Shown: positions 53,101-60,958 of the stretch, piece by piece
Layout: each line of letters starts with the position of its first letter
How positions within the stretch are numbered: position 1 is the first letter of the stretch
Assembly: GCA_963762075.1 (NCBI GenBank)
Contig: CAVXJC010000004.1
Coordinates: forward strand, 1-64,000
DNA from: JAOUEA01 sp963762075
GTDB lineage: Bacteria > Actinomycetota > UBA4738 > HRBIN12
Direction of reading: 5' to 3'
DNA: 64,000 nt
Notes under the pieces: generated by a model
Told to the model about the DNA's origin: nothing
Seen by the model: only the letters and a program-made list of their open reading frames with translations
Database searches by the model: none
Program-made: the position numbers and the translations under genes

Positions 53101-53613
53101 CCGATGTTCGACGGCGATGAAGAGGCGGTCGCGACCGAACGCCTCGCGGAACGGGGCGAGCGATCTCGAGGCGTGATCGACGCGGCCCTGGGTCGCCGCA
53201 CGCCCCGGATGCGATCGGGGGCCGGCGAGCGCGACGAGCCCCTTCGCGTGCGCGCAGATCTGGAGCGGGTCGACCCACGGGTCGCCGCGCTCACCCAGCA
53301 TGTGTGCGTCGGTGATGAGCCGGCAGAGGTTCGCGTATCCGGTGTCGTCGATCGCGAGCAGCACCAGATGGGCATCTCCCGGCGGAGGTGTGCTCGCCCG
53401 AACCGTGAGCGAGGCGCCCAGGATCGGACGCACGCCCTGAGCCTCGCATGCCCGCACGAACCGAGCGGCCCCGTAGAGCCCGTCACGGTCGGTCATCGCA
53501 GCGGTCCGCATGCCGTGCGCTGCCGTGCGGGTCACCAACTGCTCCGGCGTGAACGCGCCCTCTTTGAGGGAGAAGCACGACCGCACATCGAGGTGCACGA
53601 AGGATCCCATCAT
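50182..53613 (-). CDS. dnaE2: Error-prone DNA polymerase DnaE2 (ImuC)
   Basis: A C-family polymerase of 1143 residues that works in damage-induced mutagenesis. Its N-terminal PHP region is degenerate (FVHLDVRSCFSLKEGAFTPE in place of HLHxHS), as usual in DnaE2. The palm has CRGSAAGSLVCYL and LPDIDIDVESARREDVYD (about residues 385-392). The helix-hairpin-helix (GVRLALQDVHGISETE) and OB parts follow. Between NASEPDYVVEE and GVRLALQDV there are about 65 extra residues encoded by a palindromic insertion. Start is one of two adjacent ATGs with GGAG upstream. The operon is preceded by an SOS box. Confidence 0.95.
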   Translation of the reverse strand: MMGSFVHLDVRSCFSLKEGAFTPEQLVTRTAAHGMRTAAMTDRDGLYGAARFVRACEAQGVRPILGASLTVRASTPPPGDAHLVLLAIDDTGYANLCRLITDAHMLGERGDPWVDPLQICAHAKGLVALAGPRSHPGRAATQGRVDHASRSLAPFREAFGRDRLFIAVEHRLERESNDEIRALLRLAERVGVCAVATNPVRYLDPDDAFVADVLECMRRLVPLAETNVTRRNAEGWFKPAAEMRALFAERPDLCDTTLTVADMCRFDLGLGRIHFPDFPTPHGRGADTVLAERCWRGVHDRGLPDDERLRERLHHELAMIRRMGFAAYFLTVADIVADVKAMGIRAACRGSAAGSLVCYLTGISDVDALRHDLSFERFMNPMRKDLPDIDIDVESARREDVYDMILSRHGTERAGCVAMIDTYRARSAIREVGKALGLPDVEVGVVAKSFPHISARHLREAIERLPELQGINLRFEQMERLIGVAEKLAGFPRHVALHPCGIVLASHDLVERVPLERSANGHRMIQADKDDVELLGYLKLDILGVRMLSSMRHALDEIARTTGEKVDLDRIALDDLETFETIRASDTLGCFQIESPGQRELLQKLQPTRWEDLIVDISLFRPGPVKSDMITPYLRRRSGMERPTYIHGGLREPLQETFGVIVFHEQVIRALAALAGYTETYADHIRRHLDHDDMLPGFQADFLERATARGVDSEAAEKIWHAVTQFASFGFCKAHAAAFAVPTYQSAWLKTHYPAHMTAGLLTHDPGMYPRRLILEDARRHGIAILPLDVNASEPDYVVEEVESTLAHGRPGGARECLLANSAGTSVAAPMVERGRSLPSRAVEEVEGGSGGLKERATASVALQHGTFGVRLALQDVHGISETEIRSIMTARAERAFRDVGDFMRRTTVSRPVTEALAHAGAFDAIEPARRRHLYVAMTADTEREGDQLTLTMGVDPTEGHRFKDYSDAEVVRAELEVMGLDATRHIVSFFEPLLTDLGVTRAKDLRRTRGGSKVIVAGVKVASQTPAIRSGQRIIFLTLDDATGPVEVTVFGSVQPKVVKTVFHGYALAVAGELRRTGVGGVSVIAEEVWDLSALHRARSEGTLREAVRGEVLRDTVARAASSPPAGIGPRTLWHASPGSAG
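51018..51215 (-). repeat. In-frame palindromic insertion inside dnaE2
   Basis: This stretch codes for residues about 800-865, which have no counterpart in the usual DnaE2 pattern. It contains two hairpins: TCGGCAAGGACCTCC (51096-51110) against GGAGGTCCCTGCCGA (51136-51150), 15 pairs with one G-U, and TCGCGAG (51153-51159) against CTCGCGA (51166-51172). One side has a CCCCCCAGACCCCCC stretch. Near-identical GTGGAAGA-GT-GA segments flank part of it (both encode VEEVE), possibly a target duplication. It keeps the reading frame open. Confidence 0.65.
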
Positions 53614-53650
53614 GATGTGTTCTCCGCCCGGAAAGCTTCGAGGCTGCTCC

Positions 53651-53890
53651 CTAGGCGGGCGCGAACGCCGATCGTTGGTCTTGCATCGCCGAGGCAACGG
53701 TCAGCAGCACCGCGGCCGGCACGAAGTACAGACCGATCGAGGCGAGCCCGAGCACACAGAGCGTCCACGACCTGCAGCGTTCCGGTCCGCCATCGGACAC
53801 GCCACATGATCGACCGAGGGGAGCGAACGTCACGAGGCCGGCACCGAGAACAGCGACCACGAAGGCGGCGATGGTGAGTCGTTTCGCCAT
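53651..53890 (-). CDS. Small two-span membrane protein in the SOS operon
   Basis: A 79-residue protein between the DUF6504 gene and dnaE2, same strand. It has an N-terminal span (LTIAAFVVAVLGAGLVTFAP), a short loop with three Cys (GRSCGVSDGGPERCRSWTLC) and a second span (VLGLASIGLYFVPAAVLLTV), ending in a short polar tail. The Cys residues would face outside if the N-terminus is inside. The ATG at 53890 is used. No family recognised; position suggests co-expression with the mutagenesis genes. Confidence 0.6.
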   Translation of the reverse strand: MAKRLTIAAFVVAVLGAGLVTFAPLGRSCGVSDGGPERCRSWTLCVLGLASIGLYFVPAAVLLTVASAMQDQRSAFAPA

Positions 53891-53920
53891 CTCGATTCTC
53901 AGCATATGGCCGCACGCCGT

Positions 53921-54166
53921 TCAATCCCAGAGCCGTTCCATGTGCCAAAGGTCTCTGACGCGGTCGAAGTAGAGGTCCCAGACGGCGCCTCCACGCGCTT
54001 CGACCCGCCAGTACTCGCGATCGCGACCGTCGGACCACCAGCGGCCTTCGATCTTCCATCGCCCGATCACATCGGCGACCTCGTAGCGCTTGCCTCGCCA
54101 CTCGAACGCACTGGGCATACCGGTGTCACGCTCGACCCTGATCTGCTCGTCGAATCGTTTCGTCAC
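53921..54166 (-). CDS. DUF6504-family protein, first gene of the SOS operon
   Basis: An 81-residue all-beta-looking protein: KRFDEQIRVERDTGMPSAFE, WRGKRYEVADVIGRWKIEGR, WWSDGRDREYWRVEARGGAV and WDLYFDRVRDLWHMERLWD. This pattern of Trp-rich strands matches DUF6504 proteins, which commonly accompany DnaE2/Y-family polymerase genes in actinobacteria; function is unknown. GTG at 54166 was chosen because GAGG lies 9 bases upstream; a GTG at 54181 is possible. A LexA-type box lies about 45 bases upstream. Confidence 0.75.
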   Translation of the reverse strand: MTKRFDEQIRVERDTGMPSAFEWRGKRYEVADVIGRWKIEGRWWSDGRDREYWRVEARGGAVWDLYFDRVRDLWHMERLWD

Positions 54167-54208
54167 CGTGACAGACCTCACAGACAGGATGGACAGGCAT
54201 ACCTTGAA

Positions 54209-54224
54209 TCGAACGTGTGTTCGA
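54209..54224 (-). promoter_or_regulatory. SOS box (LexA site) upstream of the mutagenesis operon
   Basis: TCGAACGTGTGTTCGA is a perfect match to the Gram-positive/actinobacterial LexA consensus TCGAAC-N4-GTTCGA. It lies between the divergent DUF6504 gene (start 54166) and the rocD start (54364), closer to the former. LexA control of DUF6504, dnaE2 and dinB is the expected consequence. Confidence 0.92.
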
Positions 54225-54363
54225 TGAAGAGGTTGAATCTACGCCCACGCTCTGACAGAAGTCAAGGCGAGGAACTCCGAGGTCTCCGCAGCCTGAACGA
54301 CGCCGTATCATCCCTCGAGCGCTCGTGCGAGCGCCGATCCGCACGAGCGCGACTGGGGGTTCG

Positions 54364-55622
54364 ATGACGACGGTGGCCGATCCCGACGAACAGCTCTCCC
54401 GTCGTCACAGGGAACCGAGGCGCACATCGATCTCATCGAGCGATTCTCCGCGCACAACTACCACCCGCTGCCGGTCGTCGTGGCCGAGGCCGAGGGCGCG
54501 TGGGTCACCGACGTCGAGGGCAAGCGCTACCTGGACATGCTCGCCGCATACTCGGCGCTGAACTTCGGCCATCGCCACCCCGATCTGATCGCCGCCGCGC
54601 ACGCGCAGCTCGATCGGGTGACGCTCACGAGCCGGGCGTTCCACAACGACCAGATGGGACGGTTCTGCAAGGGGCTCGCGGAGCTCTGCAGCATGGACAT
54701 GGTGCTGCCGATGAACTCCGGCGCCGAGGCGGTCGAGACGGCCCTGAAGACCGCGAGGCGCTGGGGCTACGACGTGAAAGGTGTGCCCGAGGATCGCGCG
54801 AAGATCGTGACCTGCCAAGGGAATTTCCACGGGCGCACGATCACGATCGTGAGCTTCTCGACCGACCCGAGCGCCAAAGGTGGATTCGGACCGTTCACCC
54901 CCGGGTTCGAGACCGTGCCCTACGGCGACATCGGCGCGCTCGAAGCGGCGCTCGCGGACCCCGACGTGGTCGCGTTCCTGGTGGAGCCGATCCAAGGAGA
55001 GGCGGGCGTCGTCGTGCCACCCGAGGGGTACCTGCGCCGGGCTCGCGAGCTGTGCGACGAGCGTCGGGTCCTGCTGATCGCCGACGAGATCCAATCGGGG
55101 CTCGGGCGCACCGGGCGCACGTTCGCGTGCGAGCACGAGGGCGTCACACCCGACGTCTACGTGGTCGGGAAGGCGCTCGGCGGCGGCATCGTGCCGATCT
55201 CGGCGGTCGTGTCGAATCGCGACGTGCTCGGAGTGTTCCGCCCCGGTGAGCACGGCTCGACGTTCGGCGGCAATCCGCTCGCGTGTGCGATCGGCATCGA
55301 GGTGCTGCGGCTGCTCGCCACGGGCGAGTACCAGCGCCGTTCCGACGAGCTCGGGACATCGCTGATCGAGCGGCTGCGGACCGACGTACCGGCGGGGGCG
55401 GTCTCCGAGGTGCGAGGCAAGGGCCTGTGGATCGGCATCGAGCTCTCGCCCGAGGCGGCCCCGGCTCGAGCGGTCTGCGAGCGGCTGATGGAGATGGGCG
55501 TGCTCGCCAAAGACACGCAGGAGACCACCGTGCGGCTCGCTCCCCCGCTCTGCGTGACCCAGGAAGACCTCGATTGGGCGTCGGAGCGCATCCTCACGGC
55601 GCTCGGCGAACGGCTCGGCTGA
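54364..55622 (+). CDS. rocD: Ornithine aminotransferase (one frameshift near the start)
   Basis: A class III PLP aminotransferase that converts ornithine and 2-oxoglutarate to glutamate semialdehyde. The main frame shows ERFSAHNYHPLPVVVAEAEG (the OAT N-terminus), YLDMLAAYSALNFGHRHP, NSGAEAVETALKTAR, GNFHGRTITIVSFS, VEPIQGEAGVVVPPEGYL, LIADEIQSGLGRTG and VVGKALGGGIVPISAVV (PLP Lys). An ATG at 54364 begins the N-terminal residues MTTVADPDEQLS in another frame; one missing base near the TCCC at 54397-54400 joins them to about 419 residues. As written, translation would have to start at GTG 54480. Confidence 0.9.
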
Positions 55623-55663
55623 TCGACGGCGCACGCAACGGTGGGGGCGGGGCTGCGCCGAAG

Positions 55664-56251
55664 GTGAGTTTCGCCCCCGGCGACATCGTTACCCTTCGAG
55701 AGGTGTGGGGCGGCCGACCTCTCGCCGAGCGACGGGTGCGGGTGGTGCACGACATGGCCGGTCACCATCGCGCGTTCTACCTCGCTCCGGGCTCGCGCTT
55801 CCTGAACGACCCTCGAGACCACGGCGAGGTGCGCTTCCACGATGGGCCGTGGGAGATGGAAACGGTCGTGCGCGATCGCCCGGTGCTGTCGTTCGCGTTC
55901 CATGACACACCGTATGCAGTGCTGCTGTCGTGGACGGAGGACTGGTTGTTCCGCGGGTACTACGTGAACATCCAGTCGCCGCTGCGGCTGGCCGAGCCCG
56001 ATACCTTCGAGTACACCGACTGGTTCCTCGACGTGCGCATCCCGCCCGCCCTCGATAGCCACGAGTGGAAGGACGAGCATGAGCTCGCCGAGGCGGTCGC
56101 CCGCAGGCTGCTGACCGAAGCCGAGGCGGTCGAGGTGCGCCGGGCAGGCGAGCTCGCGATCGAGCACGTGCAGGAGCGGAAGCCTCCGTTCGACCGCGAC
56201 TGGTCGTCATGGCGCCCCGACCCGGAGTGGAGCCCGCTCGATGTGAGCTGA
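55664..56251 (+). CDS. DUF402-domain protein
   Basis: A 195-residue protein with the DUF402 barrel: SFAPGDIVTLREVWGGRP, VRVVHDMAGHHRAFYLAPG, then RGYYVNIQSPLRLAEPDTFE, YTDWFLDVRIPPALDSHEWK and DEHELAEAVARRLLTEAEA. The Asp/Glu/His cluster resembles that of DUF402 nucleotide phosphatases, but the substrate cannot be told. GTG at 55664 used; the 42 bases between rocD and this start are G-rich and could act as ribosome binding site. Confidence 0.82.
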   Translation: MSFAPGDIVTLREVWGGRPLAERRVRVVHDMAGHHRAFYLAPGSRFLNDPRDHGEVRFHDGPWEMETVVRDRPVLSFAFHDTPYAVLLSWTEDWLFRGYYVNIQSPLRLAEPDTFEYTDWFLDVRIPPALDSHEWKDEHELAEAVARRLLTEAEAVEVRRAGELAIEHVQERKPPFDRDWSSWRPDPEWSPLDVS

Positions 56252-56350
56252 CGGCACGGAGGTGAGAACCCTTTCGCGGGCCGTCCCACACCCCGGTGGG
56301 CAGAGGCGTACGATGCGCCCGTTCGACGACAGACAAGGGGGATCCATCGC

Positions 56351-57223
56351 ATGGACAGTTCTGGTGGCTTCACGACACCTCCTCCACCGCCTCCGCCGCC
56401 ACCCGGCGGGACAGGGGGAGCGGGCGGGCCGGGCCTTCCGCAGCGTGGGATCGGCGAGATCCTCAGCACGGCCTTCGAGATCTACAAGGCGAACGCAGCG
56501 AGCCTGCTGATGATCGTCGCGATCGTCGTGGTCCCGTTGACGTTCATCAGCGCCTTCATCGGCGGCGTGGTCTTCGCCCCCGAGACCGAGACCGTCACCA
56601 TCTTCGGCGAATCCGTCGAGACGGTAAGCGCCCGGACGGCGGGTGCGGCGTTCCTCGTCTTCATCGTGGGGATCGTCATCGCGGTCGTGATCAGTGCCGT
56701 GCTGCAGGCGGCGATCATGCGCGGTGCCGCCCTGGGAAGCATCGGCGACCCTGTCGACGTCGATGCCTCGTACAAGTGGGGTTTCGCGCGGTTCGGAAGC
56801 GTGATCTTGATCTCGATCCTGGTCGGCCTGGCGGTGCTGGGCGGACTGATCCTGCTCATCATCCCCGGCCTGATCTTCGCTGTGATGTTCTCCGTCTCCA
56901 TCCCCGCGTTGGTCGTTGAGAACAGACGGGGCACCGATGCGATGAGTCGCTCTTGGAACTTGGTGAAGGGGCAATTCTGGCACGCGGTCGGGGTCATCGT
57001 CGTCGCGGGCATCATCGCAGCGGTGGTCAGCGGCATCATCGGGGCGATCGGCGGCGCACTGGGTGACAACTGGTTCCTGTCGTGGATCTTCCAAGCCATC
57101 GCTCAGATCATCACCGCGCCGTTCTCCGCGATCGTCAGCGTGCTGCTGTACCTCGACCTCCGGGCCCGAAAGGAAGCCCTCACGGCCGACGCCCTTCGTG
57201 CGGAGCTGAATCGCTCGGTCTAG
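56351..57223 (+). CDS. Polytopic membrane protein (GPDPase membrane-domain-like)
   Basis: A 290-residue protein: a Gly/Pro-rich start with nine consecutive Pro, then RGIGEILSTAFEIYKANAAS and about six hydrophobic segments (LLMIVAIVVVPLTFISAFIG, FLVFIVGIVIAVVISAVLQA, SVILISILVGLAVLGGLILL, PGLIFAVMFSVSIPALVVEN). The RSWNLVKGQFWHAVGVI segment is typical of the glycerophosphodiester phosphodiesterase membrane-domain / YciC-like families. No enzymatic domain is attached. Role unknown. ATG with AAGGGGG upstream. Confidence 0.8.
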   Translation: MDSSGGFTTPPPPPPPPPGGTGGAGGPGLPQRGIGEILSTAFEIYKANAASLLMIVAIVVVPLTFISAFIGGVVFAPETETVTIFGESVETVSARTAGAAFLVFIVGIVIAVVISAVLQAAIMRGAALGSIGDPVDVDASYKWGFARFGSVILISILVGLAVLGGLILLIIPGLIFAVMFSVSIPALVVENRRGTDAMSRSWNLVKGQFWHAVGVIVVAGIIAAVVSGIIGAIGGALGDNWFLSWIFQAIAQIITAPFSAIVSVLLYLDLRARKEALTADALRAELNRSV

Positions 57224-57244
57224 GCGATTCCTTCATCCCTGGCC

Positions 57245-57284
57245 CTCCTAGGGGAGGCGCCCCCTCGCGGCGGTCTCCTAGGAG
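57245..57284 (+). promoter_or_regulatory. Repeated CTCCTAGG palindromes over the ribosome binding site
   Basis: CTCCTAGG occurs at 57245 and again at 57275, exactly 30 bases apart. The second copy is part of the perfect palindrome CTCCTAGGAG, whose AGGAG is the ribosome binding site of the next gene; the first copy can pair with it. This could be an operator pair or an RNA switch that hides the ribosome binding site. Purely inferred from symmetry. Confidence 0.35.
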
Positions 57285-57293
57285 TTGTCAGGG

Positions 57294-58580
57294 GTGACAT
57301 CTGTCCGCGAACCTACGAACGTGCAGGGCACAACCGACCTCTCCGAGCTTCGTTCGAGGTTCCCTGCACTCTCGCGCCTGCAAGACGGACGGCCGGTCGT
57401 CTACGTCGACGCCCCCGGTGGGTCACAGGTGCCCGACACGGTGATCGAGGCCGTGACCGCCCACTACCGACGAGGCATCTCGAACATGGACGGGGTCTTC
57501 GCCGTCAGTGAGGAGCTCGAGGAGACGGTCGCTGCAGCCCGCCGGGCGGGTGCCGACCTCGCCGGGGCGGACCCTCGCCGGATCGTGTTCGGGGCGAACT
57601 CCACGTCACTGCTGTTCCACTTCTCACGTTCGTTCGCTCGCACGATCGGGCCACGCGACCACGTGGTGGTGACCCGCCTCGATCACGACGCGAACGTGCG
57701 TCCGTGGGTGCTCGCCGCCCGAGACGCCGGCGCGACCGTGACCTGGGTGGACGTGCGGACCGATGACGCGACCCTCGACCTCGACTCGTTCGACGCGGCG
57801 CTCGAGCGCCATCCGAAGCTCGTTGCGTTCACGCTTGCGTCGAACGCCGTCGGCACCGTCACGCCCGCGGCGGACCTCATCGCCCGGGCCAAGGCCGTTG
57901 GCGCTACGGTCGTGGTCGACGGCGTGCACATCGCCCAGCATCGGTCGATCGACCTCGACACGCTCGGGGCAGACATCGTGACGATCTCCCCGTACAAGGT
58001 GTTCGGGCCGCACATGGGCATGATCGCGGCCAGTCCCGCGGTCCTCGATGCCTGGGATCCCTATCGGGTTCGGCCCGCCGAGCACTACGAGTCGCCCGAG
58101 CGATGGGAAACGGGAACCCAGAACCATGAATCCATGGCAGGGCTCGTTGCCGCCGTCGACTATCTCGCCGAGATCGGCACCGCGAGCGACGACGGGTTCC
58201 AGGTCGACGGCACGAGGCGCGCGGCGATCGTCGCCGCATTCGACGTGATCGGCGCGCATGAGCGCGAGCTGGCTCGTCGCTTCCTCGATGGAGTCGCGAG
58301 CATCGGCGACATGGCCGTGTTCGGCATCGACGACCTCAGCCGTCTGGGTGAGCGCACGCCGACCTTCGCTCTACGTGTGCGCGACCAACACCCTCGCGAG
58401 ACCGCGAAGGCGCTCGCCGAGCGAGGCATCTTCGTCTGGGACGGGCACTACTACGCCATCGAGCTCTACGATCGCCTCGGACTGCTGGACTCCGGCGGAG
58501 CGGTGCGCATCGGGTTCTGCCACTACCATTCGCTCGACGAGGTCGACCGGGTGCTCGAGGCGCTGGCCGACCTCTCGTGA
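57294..58580 (+). CDS. Cysteine-desulfurase-like class V aminotransferase without the catalytic Cys
   Basis: A 428-residue fold-type I PLP protein close to the 'cysteine desulfurase-like, SufS subfamily' group. VYVDAPGGSQVPDTVIEAV, VFGANSTSLLFHFSRSFA, TRLDHDANVRPWVLAA, VVVDGVHIAQHRSIDL and VTISPYKVFGPHMGMI (PLP Lys about 235) are present. The active loop that in desulfurases reads GHHCAQP reads GHYYAIE here, so the Cys is replaced by Tyr and cysteine desulfurization is unlikely. The reaction is unknown. GTG at 57294 sits nine bases after AGGAG. Confidence 0.85.
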   Translation: MTSVREPTNVQGTTDLSELRSRFPALSRLQDGRPVVYVDAPGGSQVPDTVIEAVTAHYRRGISNMDGVFAVSEELEETVAAARRAGADLAGADPRRIVFGANSTSLLFHFSRSFARTIGPRDHVVVTRLDHDANVRPWVLAARDAGATVTWVDVRTDDATLDLDSFDAALERHPKLVAFTLASNAVGTVTPAADLIARAKAVGATVVVDGVHIAQHRSIDLDTLGADIVTISPYKVFGPHMGMIAASPAVLDAWDPYRVRPAEHYESPERWETGTQNHESMAGLVAAVDYLAEIGTASDDGFQVDGTRRAAIVAAFDVIGAHERELARRFLDGVASIGDMAVFGIDDLSRLGERTPTFALRVRDQHPRETAKALAERGIFVWDGHYYAIELYDRLGLLDSGGAVRIGFCHYHSLDEVDRVLEALADLS

Positions 58581-58721
58581 GGTTGCTCAGCGCTCCCTTC
58601 GCAGCGAGCCGACGCCCCCGCTGACCTGCGACGATCGAGCTCCGAGCCACATCGCCGCCCGTCGCCTGTTGGTACGATCGAGCGACTTCCCTGGCACTGA
58701 TCCCCTTTCGAAAGGAACGAC

Positions 58722-59901
58722 ATGCGCATCCTGATCCTGGGCGGCGACGGATATCTCGGGTGGCCGACCGCGATGCGGTTCTCCAACCTGGGCCACGAGG
58801 TGCACGTGGTCGACAACTACCTGCGGCGAACCGCCCACCGCGAGGCCGGCTCGGACTCGCTCACGCCGATCGCGGCGGGACTCGGCGATCGCGTTGCCGC
58901 GTGGAAGGACGTGACCGGCCGTGGGATCGGCTTCACCGAGGGCGACCTCACCGACTGGGGACTCACCGAGACGCTCTTCCGAGAGTTCCGACCCGAGGCG
59001 ATCGTGCACTACGGCGAGATGCCGAGCGCCCCGTACTCGATGAAGGACCGCGACCACGCGGTGTTCACGCAGACGAACAACGTGGTGAACACGCTGAACG
59101 TGATCTACGCGATGCGCGACCTCACCCCCGACGCCCATCTCGTGAAGCTCGGCACCATGGGTGAGTACGGCACACCGAACATCGACATCGAAGAGGGGTA
59201 CATCGAGATCGATCACAACGGCCGGCGCGACACGCTTCCGTTCCCGAAGCTGCCGGGATCGATGTATCACCTGTCGAAGGTGCACGATTCACACAACATC
59301 CATTTCGCGTGCCGCGTGTGGGGCATGCGCGCGACCGACCTGAACCAGGGTGTCGTGTACGGCAGCGCACACCGACGAGACGCTTCTCGACGATCGCCTG
59401 CTGACGCGGTTCGACTACGACGACGTCTTCGGCACGGCGCTCAACCGGTTCTGCGTGCAGGCGGTGATCGGCCATCCGCTCACCGTGTACGGGAAGGGTG
59501 GGCAGACCCGCGGGTACCTGAACATCGTCGACACCCTGCGCTGCGTTGAGCTCGCCGTGGCCAACCCCGCCGACGTCGGTGAGATGCGTGTGTACAACCA
59601 GTTCACCGAGTCGTTCTCGGTCCTCGAGCTCGCCCAGCTCGTGCAGAAGGCAGGCGCCGAGGTCGGGCTCGATGTGGCGGTCGAGCCCATCGACAACCCT
59701 CGGTTCGAGCTCGAAGAGCACTACTACAACCCCGTGCACACGAAGCTGCTCGATCTCGGCCTCGAGCCGCACCTGCTCTCGGAGACGCTCATCGGGTCGG
59801 TCTTCACCGAGATCGATCGGCACAAGGAGCGCGTGATCACCGACCACATCCTCCCGCACGACCGCTGGAATCCTGCCCCGGCCGAGATGCCGGTCTCGTA
59901 G
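58722..59901 (+). CDS. sqdB: UDP-sulfoquinovose synthase (SQD1/SqdB), one frameshift
   Basis: An extended SDR enzyme that makes UDP-sulfoquinovose from UDP-glucose and sulfite. ILGGDGYLGWPTAMRFS binds NAD; DSLTPIAAGLGDRVAAWKDV, GEMPSAPYSMKDRDHAVFTQ, LVKLGTMGEYGTPNIDIEEG (Thr), MYHLSKVHDSHN (Tyr-x3-Lys) and ATDLNQGVVYG follow. After a +1 frame change near 59362-59366 it continues TDETLLDDRLLTRFDYDDVF, GTALNRFCVQAVIGHPLTVY and GKGGQTRGYLNIVDT, all diagnostic of SQD1. Joined length is about 392 residues. GAAAGGA precedes the ATG. The sulfolipid or glycan product is not determined. Confidence 0.92.
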
Positions 59902-59905
59902 CGCC

Positions 59906-60958
59906 GTGTGGGGCCTTCGGCTGATCGCAGGGGCGGCTGCGGTCGCGTTCTTCGTCGCCGCGGCGCGCTCCTACCAGCGGCGAAACATCAGCAGGCTGAG
60001 CCTGTTCACGGCGTTCCTCGCGACGATCGCGGTCGTGTTGCTCGCTGCAGCGCCCAGCCTGTTCGACCCCGTCTTCGGCACCTTCAACTTCGAGGCCGGC
60101 AACAACCGTCGACTGGTCGGCGTGCTCCTCGGTTCGGTCGTCGTGCTCTTCCTGCTGCTGTTCCGGCTGCAGGGGCACTCAGATCGCAGCGAGAGGGCGA
60201 TCCGACTGCTCGTGGAGGCGCTCGCCGTCGAGCGGTTCGACTGGGCGGAGGCCGCCAGGCGCGTGCCTCCGGGCCCCAAGGTGATCACGATCTCCCCCGC
60301 CTACAACGAGGCCGAGAACGTGGGCTCGGTCATCGAGGCCATGCCCAAAGAAGTCTCGGGCCACCACGTCGTGCCGATCGTGATCGACGACCACTCCAAC
60401 GACGGTACCGCCGACGCCGCGCGCATCGCCGGCGCGCTCGCCGCCACCTTGCCGATCCGCCGCGGCGGCGGCATGGCGCTTCGCGTGGGCTACGACATCG
60501 CGCTGCAGCTCGGCGCCGACATCGTCGTCACCCTCGACGCCGACGGTCAGCACCTTCCCGAAGAGATACCGACCCTCATCGCGCCGATCATCGAGGACAG
60601 AGCCGACCACGTCAACGGCTCGCGCATGCTCGGGGACTTCGAGCGGGGCGGCGGGTTCGTCCGCCACACGGGTGTGCATTTCTTCTCGTGGCTCGTCACG
60701 ATCCTCACCGGTCAGCGCATCACCGACATCTCCAGCGGTTATCGGGCGACCCGCGCCGAGACCCTGCAGAAGCTCATCCTCGTGCAGGACCAGTTCTGGG
60801 CATCGGAAGTCACGATCGAGGCGCTCCGACAGCGAGCTCGCATCGTGGAAGTGCCCGTGACGTTCCTCACGCGGCGCGGTGGCGAATCGAAGAAGCCGAA
60901 GAGCATGCGCTACGCGTGGCACTTCTCCAAGGCGATCGGCAAGACCTGGCTCAGGTGA
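59906..60958 (+). CDS. DUF2304 - family 2 glycosyltransferase fusion
   Basis: A 350-residue protein. The first 110 or so residues contain three membrane spans with the DUF2304 pattern (ARSYQRRNISRLSLFTAFLA, RRLVGVLLGSVVVLFLLLFR). The remainder is a GT2 enzyme of the dolichyl-phosphate sugar synthase type: ITISPAYNEAENVGSVIEAM, VIDDHSNDGTADAARIA, VTLDADGQHLPEEIPTLIAP (DxD), SGYRATRAETLQKL and VPVTFLTRRGGESKKPKS. It begins 4 bases after sqdB, so the sugar could be, or be derived from, sulfoquinovose attached to a polyprenyl phosphate. That link is inferred. Ends 8 bases inside the convergent DUF998-like gene. Confidence 0.88.
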   Translation: MWGLRLIAGAAAVAFFVAAARSYQRRNISRLSLFTAFLATIAVVLLAAAPSLFDPVFGTFNFEAGNNRRLVGVLLGSVVVLFLLLFRLQGHSDRSERAIRLLVEALAVERFDWAEAARRVPPGPKVITISPAYNEAENVGSVIEAMPKEVSGHHVVPIVIDDHSNDGTADAARIAGALAATLPIRRGGGMALRVGYDIALQLGADIVVTLDADGQHLPEEIPTLIAPIIEDRADHVNGSRMLGDFERGGGFVRHTGVHFFSWLVTILTGQRITDISSGYRATRAETLQKLILVQDQFWASEVTIEALRQRARIVEVPVTFLTRRGGESKKPKSMRYAWHFSKAIGKTWLR

